Of a stretch of DNA of 25,607 bases, positions 6,498-11,505 are shown piece by piece; within the stretch, counting starts at the first letter, position 1, and every line of letters begins with the position of its first letter. Below the pieces are notes generated by a model. That model was not told the DNA's origin. It was given only the letters and a program-made list of their open reading frames with translations, and made no database searches. Source of the stretch: a virus; IMG/VR virus record IMGVR_UViG_3300047476_000514, positions 1 through 25,607 of that record. One strand, 5' to 3'. A program made the position numbers and the translations under genes.

Positions 6498-6690
6498 TTA
6501 ATAACTCCTCGTAAGTAACTTCCTTGAACCCAGCGACGCACAAGTAAACGCCTCGGCAATCAGGGTCAAATCCAAAACTAGTGGCAAGGTCATCCCAGTC
6601 CCTCGGCATAATCTCAGGGTTGATATATACCCAGCCACCTTTAGGCAAAATCTCATAGCCCGATTCTTTAACTTCCTGTTCTGTAATCAT
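6490..6690 (-). CDS. Hypothetical small protein (66 aa)
   Basis: ATG 6690 has an ideal ribosome site, GGAGG, seven bases upstream. The product starts MITEQEVKESGYEILPKGGW and has a compact alpha/beta look (GWVYINPEIMPRDWDDLATS, then GVYLCVAGFKEVTYEELL). No family name is recognised. The upstream gene ends just before the start (TAA at 6695-6693), so the ribosome site lies inside that gene's last codons. Confidence 0.7.
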   Translation of the reverse strand: MITEQEVKESGYEILPKGGWVYINPEIMPRDWDDLATSFGFDPDCRGVYLCVAGFKEVTYEELLND

Positions 6691-6692
6691 GG

Positions 6693-6866
6693 TTAGCCTC
6701 CAAAAAACGTGTAGAAAAATGGGTTACTCTCTTGAATCATCTTGCGCTTGGCTTGCTTACAATCTTGCGCCAGCAGTCTGCTCAAAAAGGTTTCTGCCTC
6801 CGTCTTTAGCTTGCGGGTTGCTCTGCGGTCGCGCTCTCTGCGCGCATGAACGGCTAGTTTTCTCAT
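6693..6866 (-). CDS. Short basic protein (57 aa)
   Basis: This ORF fills what would otherwise be an empty 172-base stretch. Its start overlaps the upstream stop as ATGA (6863-6866), and it stops 2 bases before the next start. The product is strongly basic and helical: MRKLAVHARRERDRRATRKL, then LSRLLAQDCKQAKRKM, ending NPFFYTFFGG. The coupling and lack of spare sequence support a real gene. It could bind nucleic acid or an acidic partner; this is inferred from charge alone. Confidence 0.7.
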   Translation of the reverse strand: MRKLAVHARRERDRRATRKLKTEAETFLSRLLAQDCKQAKRKMIQESNPFFYTFFGG

Positions 6867-7069
6867 TTTGTATCCTTAAAAGTAAATGTTTTAACAATGT
6901 AAATCTCGCCTCTATACTCAGGCGTCACCCAGTTACCTTGATAATCGTTTAACTGGTCTTCTGTCATCTCGACAATCTCATATGGCTCTTTCACCAATGC
7001 AATCGGATACTCATCGCGTCCAATCATCATGTCGCCAAATTCTATAAACTCCCCCGTCAATACCTTCAT
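6863..7069 (-). CDS. Hypothetical small protein (68 aa)
   Basis: ATG 7069 (MKVLTGEFIEFGDMM) follows GGAGGA and lies 10 bases after the upstream stop, so the longer in-frame form is unlikely. The protein is acidic and beta-rich (YPIALVKEPYEIVEM, GEIYIVKTFTF). The function is unknown. The stop overlaps the following start as ATGA. Confidence 0.7.
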   Translation of the reverse strand: MKVLTGEFIEFGDMMIGRDEYPIALVKEPYEIVEMTEDQLNDYQGNWVTPEYRGEIYIVKTFTFKDTK

Positions 7070-7079
7070 ACTTCCTCCG

Positions 7080-7562
7080 TTAAAATCTGTTGCCGTGTTC
7101 GTCAAATTCATACTGGTTAGCCTCCATCATTTCGCTAACTGCCTCGTCTGAGTATTGATACTCCCAGTCATCCCTGATGCTCTTCACTGCCTTGTCAATG
7201 GCATAGTTAAATGATGCCTTTGCATCCGCATTGAGGGCATACATTTCGATCAGCGCGTCGGTCAAAACCTCATCCAAGTAATAACCTGAGATGTTCTTGC
7301 CTCTGAGCGCGTTAATCTTTGCCTTGTCCCAGCCTCTAAAGTGTTCGTTGCTGGCGTTGGTTTCAATCCATGAATAACTAAATGCGCCAATTGAATAGTC
7401 GCGCACTGTCACGCCAAACAAATCACAAAAGCCGTTCACTGACTTAAGCGCATCACTCCACCAGTAGTATTCAAGCCCCTCGCAATACCACTCTTTAGCG
7501 CGTAGCTTTGCACTGTCATCAAGCTCTGAATACTGATATATCGCCATTTCTACTGTTCTCAT
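7080..7562 (-). CDS. Hypothetical phage protein with YSELDDSAKLRAKEWY motif (160 aa)
   Basis: ATG 7562 (MRTVEMAIYQYSELDD) follows GGAGGT. It is the first gene after the 7563-7750 gap, so it probably heads a transcription unit. The N-terminal block (IYQYSELDDSAKLRAKEWY, then a Trp/Tyr-rich LEYYWWSDA) is a pattern I recall from many phage hypothetical proteins beginning IYxFxELSxxAxxxAxxWY. The C-terminal half is helical and charged (KASFNYAIDKAVKSIRDDW) and ends acidic. The biochemical role is not known to me. Confidence 0.8.
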   Translation of the reverse strand: MRTVEMAIYQYSELDDSAKLRAKEWYCEGLEYYWWSDALKSVNGFCDLFGVTVRDYSIGAFSYSWIETNASNEHFRGWDKAKINALRGKNISGYYLDEVLTDALIEMYALNADAKASFNYAIDKAVKSIRDDWEYQYSDEAVSEMMEANQYEFDEHGNRF

Positions 7563-7654
7563 ATTACCTCCGTTATATGCCACACATGAATTAAACTGCT
7601 TACATGAGTTATATTACCTCAGAAAATAAAACTAATGTAAATAGCCTTGTGCTT

Positions 7655-7667
7655 TGCTCAAGTATTA
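7655..7667 (-). promoter_or_regulatory. Shared 13-bp upstream motif, copy A
   Basis: On the minus strand it reads TAATACTTGAGCA. The same 13-mer occurs at 9922-9934, also upstream of a leftward gene block. Its TTGAGC could serve as a -35 element with a weak TACATT 16 bases later. It may instead be a binding site for a phage regulator. Confidence 0.4.
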
Positions 7668-7686
7668 GCCTCGGACTGCCACCTAG
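7666..7686. repeat. 21-bp direct repeat, copy 1
   Basis: TAGCCTCGGACTGCCACCTAG; it differs from the copy at 7715-7735 at one base. The copies start 49 bp apart, which could put two protein sites on roughly the same face of the helix. Confidence 0.75.
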
Positions 7687-7714
7687 AAATAACCTAAGCG
7701 CCAGTCAAAATAAA

Positions 7715-7735
7715 TAGCCTCTGACTGCCACCTAG
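7715..7735. repeat. 21-bp direct repeat, copy 2
   Basis: This is the second copy of the repeat at 7666-7686, with T in place of G at one position. It lies in the same non-coding gap. Confidence 0.75.
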
Positions 7736-7750
7736 GTTCTAAACGGGCGT

Positions 7751-8008
7751 CTATACCCGCTCGACGGCGCAGAAAATACCCGTTTTTGCTCGATATTGCG
7801 CCTCATATGCCAGCGCGTCGTCCAGCGTTGCGAACCTGTGGCGGTTGCATCGGTAGGGTTTGACCAGTTGGACGCTAAGGATAGCCCGCGGGGGGCATCT
7901 CTCGGCGTTGCATATGCTGGCGCGCGCTTGCTCTTCGCTGGTTGCTGTGGTGTAGATTGTGACGCGCCCGTGGTCGTGCTGTAATCGTGCCTTGTATTGG
8001 TAAATCAT
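7751..8008 (-). CDS. Small protein with ATSEEQA motif (85 aa)
   Basis: It starts MIYQYKARLQHDHGRVTIYT in an ATGA overlap with the upstream gene (8005-8008). The block TIYTTATSEEQARASICNAE (about 17-36) has the same beta-strand plus AxSxEEA layout as two other proteins of the cluster. The C-terminal half is basic (KPYRCNRHRF) followed by a helix with DDALAYEAQYRAKTG. The DNA here is visibly richer in G and C than the right part of the window. The function is unknown. It is the last gene before the repeat-bearing gap. Confidence 0.7.
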   Translation of the reverse strand: MIYQYKARLQHDHGRVTIYTTATSEEQARASICNAERCPPRAILSVQLVKPYRCNRHRFATLDDALAYEAQYRAKTGIFCAVERV

Positions 8009-8175
8009 GCGCCCGCCCTCTCTTTGTATTCCTGTTCAATATCTGCCCAGCGATAGCGCGCGAAATGGCTCTCCAGCGCGTCCCTGATAATGCCTAGGTC
8101 GTTCTCTTCCAAGTTGGTCATAATGTCGTCAATGATTGCGCCGACGATTAGCTCGCGTTGTTCTCTTGGTGTCAT
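8005..8175 (-). CDS. Small acidic helical protein (56 aa)
   Basis: This short ORF bridges two genes with ATGA overlaps at both ends (8172-8175 and 8005-8008) and has GGGGGA upstream. The product runs MTPREQRELIVGAIIDDIMT and continues NLEENDLGIIRDALESHF, then RWADIEQEY; it should be mostly helical. The perfect fit between neighbours makes it a likely gene. The function is unknown. Confidence 0.7.
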   Translation of the reverse strand: MTPREQRELIVGAIIDDIMTNLEENDLGIIRDALESHFARYRWADIEQEYKERAGA

Positions 8176-8411
8176 AAATCCCCCTGTTGGTAATAAACCT
8201 CGATAAAGTTGTCGCCCGCGTAAACGTCAAAACCACGGCGTAGCAGTTGCATGATGGTCGCGTCCTCTGAATCTTCGGGCAATGTAATGCCCAGCGTTGC
8301 ACCCCATGAGCGCGCAATCTCGCCCCACGTGGTCGATTCATCCCAGCAGTCGAAATGAGTAAATTCGACGGGTTCTAGGTCGTCGGGCTGGATGGTATAA
8401 AGTATCCCCAT
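8172..8411 (-). CDS. Hypothetical acidic protein (79 aa)
   Basis: It begins MGILYTIQPDDLEPVEFTHF; the start stands two bases after the upstream stop, with GGGGG inside the preceding codons as ribosome site. Other visible blocks are CWDESTTWGEIARSWG and a helix DATIMQLLRRGFD before a beta-like VYAGDNFIEVYY. It is acidic, has no recognised domain, and its function is unknown. Confidence 0.7.
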   Translation of the reverse strand: MGILYTIQPDDLEPVEFTHFDCWDESTTWGEIARSWGATLGITLPEDSEDATIMQLLRRGFDVYAGDNFIEVYYQQGDL

Positions 8412-8413
8412 GA

Positions 8414-8596
8414 TTAAACCCCCTCTATGCGGTCAATTTGGAATGAGTCCGCCTCGGTGTCTTGGAATCGTCCCGCCTTTATGTCGGGGTCGTTGTAAAA
8501 CGCCTCCACGGCGTCGTCATACGTTGCCCCGTCGGGTAGCTCTATTTCGTGCTTGTGAATGAGTAGCTCGCTTGCGTAAACTGTAATTGTCTTCAT
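8414..8596 (-). CDS. Hypothetical small protein (60 aa)
   Basis: ATG 8596 (MKTITVYASELLIHKHEIEL) follows AAGGGGG and lies 11 bases after the upstream stop, so the longer in-frame version is unlikely. The protein looks like beta-beta-alpha-beta: a first strand pair, then GATYDDAVEAFYNDPDIKAG, then SFQIDRIEGV. It may be a further distant member of the small beta/alpha group of this cluster. The function is unknown. Confidence 0.7.
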   Translation of the reverse strand: MKTITVYASELLIHKHEIELPDGATYDDAVEAFYNDPDIKAGRFQDTEADSFQIDRIEGV

Positions 8597-8607
8597 GGTT
8601 GCCCCCT

Positions 8608-9033
8608 TTACATCCACTGGTGTTTGATTTCATACCCGCCCCGCGCCCCGCCATGCAATACGCTGGAAACTGTATAGACGACATGAAAGCCCATATCCAT
8701 GCCACACCCGCCCACGACAAGCCCGCCATTTTTTGCCATGCGATAGCCCAGCGCCATGCGGATAAGCCCGCTCAAGTATTGGGGGCGGTCGTTCTCAATG
8801 GTATAAAAATCGATAACCCTGCTCATACCTGATTTGGAAACGCTACGCAAAACGCTATAAATGACGCGCTTTTCGGGAGGCATCAAAGCAAAGATATTTT
8901 TTAGGCTGTCGATGGCTTGCTGTTTTTCCAATGCCTTGCCCTTGGCTTGGCTTATCTGTTGCCAGTCGTTCCCGCTTGGCTGGTGGTTGAAGTCGTAAAC
9001 GCGGTTATCGCTTGTTGATAGGTAATATGTCAT
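8608..9033 (-). CDS. Hypothetical phage protein with GGCGMDMGFHVVY motif (141 aa)
   Basis: The N-terminal third is polar. A conserved-looking core starts at about residue 60 with VLRSVSKSGMSRVIDFYTI and continues with YLSGLIRMALGYRMAKNGGL, GGCGMDMGFHVVY (about 108-120) and the C-terminal EIKHQWM. I recognise this as a widespread phage family without known function; the length fits. It overlaps the upstream gene as ATGA (9030-9033). A catalytic role for the Cys/Asp pair is possible but unproven. Confidence 0.8.
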   Translation of the reverse strand: MTYYLSTSDNRVYDFNHQPSGNDWQQISQAKGKALEKQQAIDSLKNIFALMPPEKRVIYSVLRSVSKSGMSRVIDFYTIENDRPQYLSGLIRMALGYRMAKNGGLVVGGCGMDMGFHVVYTVSSVLHGGARGGYEIKHQWM

Positions 9034-9206
9034 TTTGTGATTTCCTTTGCGTTGAAAGTGGTTAAAACTAAATTTTTAAATGTGACGAACTGCTGGCGCG
9101 CTTGGCGCTTGGATGTTGCCTCACGTAATTTTTGATCGTGGAGTGTTCGCTTGATTGCTAAAAAATAACAATCTTTGCGGGCGCTCTTTTGGATAAGCTG
9201 GCTCAT
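9030..9206 (-). CDS. Small basic protein (58 aa)
   Basis: ATG 9206 (MSQLIQKSARKDCYF) overlaps the upstream stop as ATGA, which decides the start over the in-frame Met four codons earlier. The protein is basic and helical (REATSKRQARQQFVTFKNL). The function is unknown. A positive charge among acidic neighbours suggests nucleic-acid or protein binding, as inference only. Confidence 0.65.
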   Translation of the reverse strand: MSQLIQKSARKDCYFLAIKRTLHDQKLREATSKRQARQQFVTFKNLVLTTFNAKEITK

Positions 9207-9409
9207 GCGTTCACCCATTCCGCGCCAATCACTGAAGGGAAAAACTCGCGCGATGCTCTGCTGTCGTCCAGCTGGATATATACCCGCCCCGTGCTTGATG
9301 GCTTATGAGGCTCTGCCATACCTAAAAGGATGGCGCGCTCACCTCTGAAGGTTTCCACGATGTCGCCCAGCTTGAGCGGTTCGCGTGTTGTGGTGTTAAT
9401 TAGTTTCAT
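9203..9409 (-). CDS. Small SH3-like or beta-barrel protein (68 aa)
   Basis: It starts MKLINTTTREPLKLGDIVET with GAGG upstream. The sequence LKLGDIVETFRGERAILLGM, then GRVYIQLDD and a C-terminal FFPSVIGAEWV resembles small beta-barrel phage proteins (G-D-x-V, then a x-L-x-G turn). That family likeness is a fold impression, not a match to a named domain. The ATG directly abuts the upstream stop (TAA 9412-9410). Confidence 0.7.
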   Translation of the reverse strand: MKLINTTTREPLKLGDIVETFRGERAILLGMAEPHKPSSTGRVYIQLDDSRASREFFPSVIGAEWVNA

Positions 9410-9568
9410 TTATACGAACTCCTCATTTTTGATAAAAAGAAAAACGCCGATTGAAAGCTCAACAGCGCCGATGATGAAATTTGCCCAAATAGCGGTCAGG
9501 TTGTCGGGCGTCCCCATAATGAAGGCAACGCACGCGAACAAGTGAACCAATCCCATAGTGATAAACAT
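9410..9568 (-). CDS. Small two-span membrane protein (52 aa)
   Basis: The ATG (9568-9566) shares one base with the upstream stop (TAATG) and follows GGAGG. The product has two hydrophobic stretches, LVHLFACVAFIMG (about 7-19) and NFIIGAVELSIGVFLFI (about 30-46), joined by TPDNLTAIWA, and ends KNEEFV. Two short spans in so small a phage protein raise the idea of a holin-like or membrane-acting role, but no lysis gene is visible nearby, so the function stays unknown. Confidence 0.65.
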   Translation of the reverse strand: MFITMGLVHLFACVAFIMGTPDNLTAIWANFIIGAVELSIGVFLFIKNEEFV

Positions 9569-9813
9569 TAAACTGCCTCCGCGGTTTCGTTGATGCTGGC
9601 TACCTTTGCGTCAATCGCGCGCTGGTTGTGTGGTGTAGTGATAATCTTAAAATCACTCTTTTTGTAGAATCTGTCGAAGTCCATGCAATAAGAACCAATA
9701 AGGCAATCAATCTCGCCCTCTACAGTTTCGCGGTCACTGTCGCCGAACTCAGGTGACCAACGAATGAAGCCATTATTGCCCATTTGCTTGATTAGTAACG
9801 TGTAGTATTTCAT
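9568..9813 (-). CDS. Hypothetical protein, first sure gene of the minus cluster (81 aa)
   Basis: ATG 9813 (MKYYTLLIKQMGNNGFIRWS) follows AAGGGG and is preferred to an in-frame upstream Met whose extension is hydrophobic and would cross the palindrome. The protein is mixed alpha/beta: a first strand pair, then DSDRETVEGEIDCLIGSYCM and FKIITTPHNQRAIDAKVASI. The function is unknown. The ribosome site lies at the edge of the perfect palindrome at 9822-9836, a setting suited to regulation. Confidence 0.7.
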   Translation of the reverse strand: MKYYTLLIKQMGNNGFIRWSPEFGDSDRETVEGEIDCLIGSYCMDFDRFYKKSDFKIITTPHNQRAIDAKVASINETAEAV

Positions 9814-9821
9814 CGTGAACC

Positions 9822-9836
9822 CCTTATAATATAAGG
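9822..9836. promoter_or_regulatory. Perfect palindrome at the ribosome site of the first minus-cluster gene
   Basis: CCTTATAATATAAGG is a perfect inverted repeat with a one-base centre. On the minus strand it ends in AAGG, part of the AAGGGG ribosome site for ATG 9813. It could be an operator, a -10 region (TATTAT) or an RNA hairpin hiding the site. Confidence 0.5.
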
Positions 9837-9921
9837 CTTGCGCCCAGTTAAACATGAATAAATAAAAACATAACACCTATATTGTGATTGCTTTCATGTG
9901 TTCATGCAAGCCCCTACAATC

Positions 9922-9934
9922 TGCTCAAGTATTA
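9922..9934 (-). promoter_or_regulatory. Shared 13-bp upstream motif, copy B
   Basis: On the minus strand it reads TAATACTTGAGCA, identical to the motif at 7655-7667. Both lie 90-130 bases upstream of the first sure gene of a leftward block. Confidence 0.4.
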
Positions 9935-9940
9935 CGGGCG

Positions 9941-10123
9941 CTAGTGATGCGTAAAAGCCCGCCATTTTCTTAACTGGTTCAGCTGGTCATATGATGGATA
10001 CATAGGGGGTAAATACTCTCGCGCTCTCAATTGTGGATTTTTGCACCCGTGCGCGTTCGAGTGTATCTTTTGCACATTCTCGCTTTGTTCCCGTCCAGCT
10101 GGATAGTCCAAAGCGTTCAACAT
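9941..10123 (-). CDS. Doubtful small ORF in the divergent gap (60 aa)
   Basis: An ORF beginning MLNALDYPAGREQSENVQKI and ending LNQLRKWRAFTHH occupies most of the gap. Its only ribosome-site candidate is a weak TTTAGG next to the ATG, unlike the strong GGAGG-type sites of the other minus genes, and it is not coupled to any neighbour. The composition is not obviously non-coding, so I keep it as possible. If real, it would be the first gene of the leftward block and the shared 13-mer would sit just beyond its 3' end. Confidence 0.3.
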   Translation of the reverse strand: MLNALDYPAGREQSENVQKIHSNAHGCKNPQLRAREYLPPMYPSYDQLNQLRKWRAFTHH

Positions 10124-10151
10124 AACCTAAAGCGCGCGCAATCTTTTACAT

Positions 10152-11051
10152 ATGGCAAAACTAACACGTAAGCAGATAAAGGAAGGACTAAAGACAGTCC
10201 CAATGGATACTCTGCTACTAGGCGTAAAGACTTCGGACGCATTAACACCCAAGCAGAGAGAATACGCCCGCAATGTCGCACTAGGCAAAACTAAAGCCGA
10301 TGCGTATAGAGAGGCATACAACACCAAAGGGAAGAGCGGAACTGTAGGAACTGAAGTAGCCCGCCTGAGTAAGAACCCGAGCGTCGCCCTCGAGATTGAG
10401 GCATACAGGGAGGCAATAGAGGCTGAGAAACATCGAACCCCCGCTCAATTGAGGGCGCTGGTTATCCATCAGCTTACTAAAATGGCGCTCAACGACAAGG
10501 TGAACGACGCCCAGCGCATCAAGTCCCTTGAGTTATTGGGTAAGGTTGCCGAGGTTGGCGCGTTCGTGGACAGAAAAGAAACCACAGTCATTAATCACAG
10601 CGCGGATATACGGGCGCGCCTGATGGCTCAGCTCAAGACTATCACAGCTGGGAGTATCACAGAGGTGCAGAGCGATGACAGCGCGGACTCACTGCTGGCA
10701 GAGATACAAAGCGCCAAGCCAGCCGATGCCGAATCAGAACTCAGCGACCCCACCACAGGGGCAACCCCCGAAATCGACCCGTCATCGTGTGACGAATATA
10801 CGCATAGTATTCCACACATTCAATCATCACCCGAATCCAATGTTAGTGACCACTCCGTGAAATCGGACTCGCAAGTCATTGATTCTCTTGAGGAAAAAAA
10901 GTGTACTGAAACAAGTTACAGTACTCCACAGGAAAAAACCCCCCATGATGATGTGAAAACAGAGGGGGTGGGGGTAGTAAAAAATTCAGAGAGTGAAGAG
11001 TCGGAGTCCGGCGCGACACCCCCCGTCACTAATTGGAATGAAAAGGGGTAG
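10152..11051 (+). CDS. Terminase small subunit (299 aa)
   Basis: Residues 1-110 carry the DNA-binding part typical of phage TerS: KLTRKQIKEGLKTVPMDTLL, then LTPKQREYARNVALGKTKAD (about 34-53, the LTPKQ...A..GK...AY pattern, continuing AYREAYN) and a helical stretch TPAQLRALVIHQLTKMAL (about 97-114). Residues about 115-180 give the central oligomerisation helices (AQRIKSLELLGKVAEVGAF). From about 180 on the protein is an acidic, Ser/Glu/Pro-rich, disordered tail, unusually long for TerS. It lies directly upstream of TerL as expected. The ATG has no good ribosome site. A slippery A-AAA-AAG at 10895-10901 could end the protein early. TerS recognises the phage genome end and hands it to TerL. Confidence 0.85.
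   Translation: MAKLTRKQIKEGLKTVPMDTLLLGVKTSDALTPKQREYARNVALGKTKADAYREAYNTKGKSGTVGTEVARLSKNPSVALEIEAYREAIEAEKHRTPAQLRALVIHQLTKMALNDKVNDAQRIKSLELLGKVAEVGAFVDRKETTVINHSADIRARLMAQLKTITAGSITEVQSDDSADSLLAEIQSAKPADAESELSDPTTGATPEIDPSSCDEYTHSIPHIQSSPESNVSDHSVKSDSQVIDSLEEKKCTETSYSTPQEKTPHDDVKTEGVGVVKNSESEESESGATPPVTNWNEKG
10895..10924 (+). other. Candidate -1 frameshift site in the TerS tail
   Basis: The frame reads GAA AAA AAG, giving the slippery heptamer A-AAA-AAG (10895-10901). A perfect 6-bp inverted repeat follows, GTACTG (10903-10908) with CAGTAC (10919-10924). A shift to -1 reads two more codons and stops at TGA 10907-10909. The 1-base spacer to the stem is shorter than in known cases. Confidence 0.35.
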
Positions 11052-11056
11052 GGGGT

Positions 11057-11284
11057 ATGTTTAATAAAAAATTTTGTCATTCACTGCCAGCAGGTTCATG
11101 TAAGTGGTGGTATTCATGGAACTTATTTTGGTGGAAGGTGGAGGGGCTTGAGCCTTTGAATGGGTTAAATGTTTATCACCCAGATGATGAGAACAGTATT
11201 GGTTTTGTATTAAAGATAGGTAGTTTTAAGTTTAAGGCGCGATGGTCAAAGAGAGTTAAGAAGTTTTATTGGGGTATGAAATGA
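11057..11284 (+). CDS. Small Trp-rich protein (75 aa)
   Basis: It starts after the ribosome site GGGGGT and lies five bases beyond TerS. The product is rich in Trp and Lys (CKWWYSWNLFWWKVEGLEPL, then FKFKARWSKRVKKFYWGMK), with a net positive charge. No domain is recognised. Its stop overlaps the following wHTH gene (ATGA, 11281-11284). Its place between the two terminase genes could mean a packaging accessory, but moron genes also occur here. Confidence 0.65.
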   Translation: MFNKKFCHSLPAGSCKWWYSWNLFWWKVEGLEPLNGLNVYHPDDENSIGFVLKIGSFKFKARWSKRVKKFYWGMK

Positions 11285-11505
11285 CGCCACGCCAAAAAGA
11301 AATCTTCTTAGTGATTGATGAATGGTGGATCAAATATGGGTTTGGTCCTTCTATAGATGACATCATGTATATCACTGGAGATAAGAGTAGAGGTAATGTT
11401 CACAGGATCATTGAGTGTCTTTGTAAGATTGGGGCATGTAAGAAGGTGAAGGATCGAGCGCGCAGTGTGCGTCCTACTTATATAAAGTTTAAGAACATAG
11501 AATGA
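11281..11505 (+). CDS. LexA-type winged-helix DNA-binding protein (74 aa)
   Basis: ATG 11281 (MTPRQKEIFLVIDEWW) is chosen for the ATGA overlap and because LexA N-domains begin the same way. The layout matches the LexA DNA-binding domain: MTPRQKEIF helix, YGFGPSIDDIMYITGDKSRG (about 17-36), NVHRIIECLCKIGACKKV as recognition helix and start of the wing. The self-cleaving peptidase half of LexA is absent, so this is a stand-alone DNA-binding protein, possibly a repressor or late-gene regulator. The stop overlaps TerL (ATGA, 11502-11505). Confidence 0.8.
   Translation: MTPRQKEIFLVIDEWWIKYGFGPSIDDIMYITGDKSRGNVHRIIECLCKIGACKKVKDRARSVRPTYIKFKNIE

Larger units (their letters stand above)
7563..7750. 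promoter_or_regulatory. Repeat-bearing gap inside the minus cluster
   Basis: No convincing ORF lies here. It holds a 21-bp direct repeat (7666-7686 and 7715-7735, one mismatch), a 13-bp motif shared with the gap upstream of the other half of the cluster (TAATACTTGAGCA on the minus strand, 7667-7655), and AAACGGG at 7741-7747, which pairs with CCCGTTT at 7779-7785. On the minus strand TTGAGC is followed after 16 bases by TACATT, a weak sigma70-like pair that could drive the gene starting at 7562. Function is inferred from position and repeats. Confidence 0.5.
9814..10151. other. Divergent intergenic region
   Basis: This region separates the minus cluster from the rightward packaging genes. 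It contains the palindrome at 9822-9836, the shared 13-mer at 9922-9934 and a doubtful ORF at 9941-10123. I see no tRNA and no clear sigma70 promoter for the rightward side. The best candidate there is TTGCAC at 10035-10040 with TATCTT 17 bases later, which is weak. Divergent promoters are expected here by position. Confidence 0.5.

Noticed and set aside
6689-6952. An 87-residue plus-strand open frame
   Set aside because: It lies antisense to coupled minus genes, including the 57-residue one at 6693-6866, whose start overlaps its neighbour exactly.
7563-7750. CRISPR-like array
   Set aside because: There are only two copies of the 21-bp repeat, no regular spacers, and no cas genes.
9922-9934. 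TAATAC as the start of a T7-type promoter
   Set aside because: Only the first six bases agree with the T7 consensus and no phage RNA polymerase gene is seen in the window.
9985-10130. tRNA-like or other RNA gene in the divergent gap
   Set aside because: No acceptor stem, anticodon arm or T-arm pattern can be assembled on either strand.
10933-10969. A6C6 run followed by a C/G-run hairpin as a frameshift site
   Set aside because: The reading frame is GAA AAA ACC CCC, which does not give an X-XXY-YYZ heptamer; it is just low-complexity sequence in the TerS tail.
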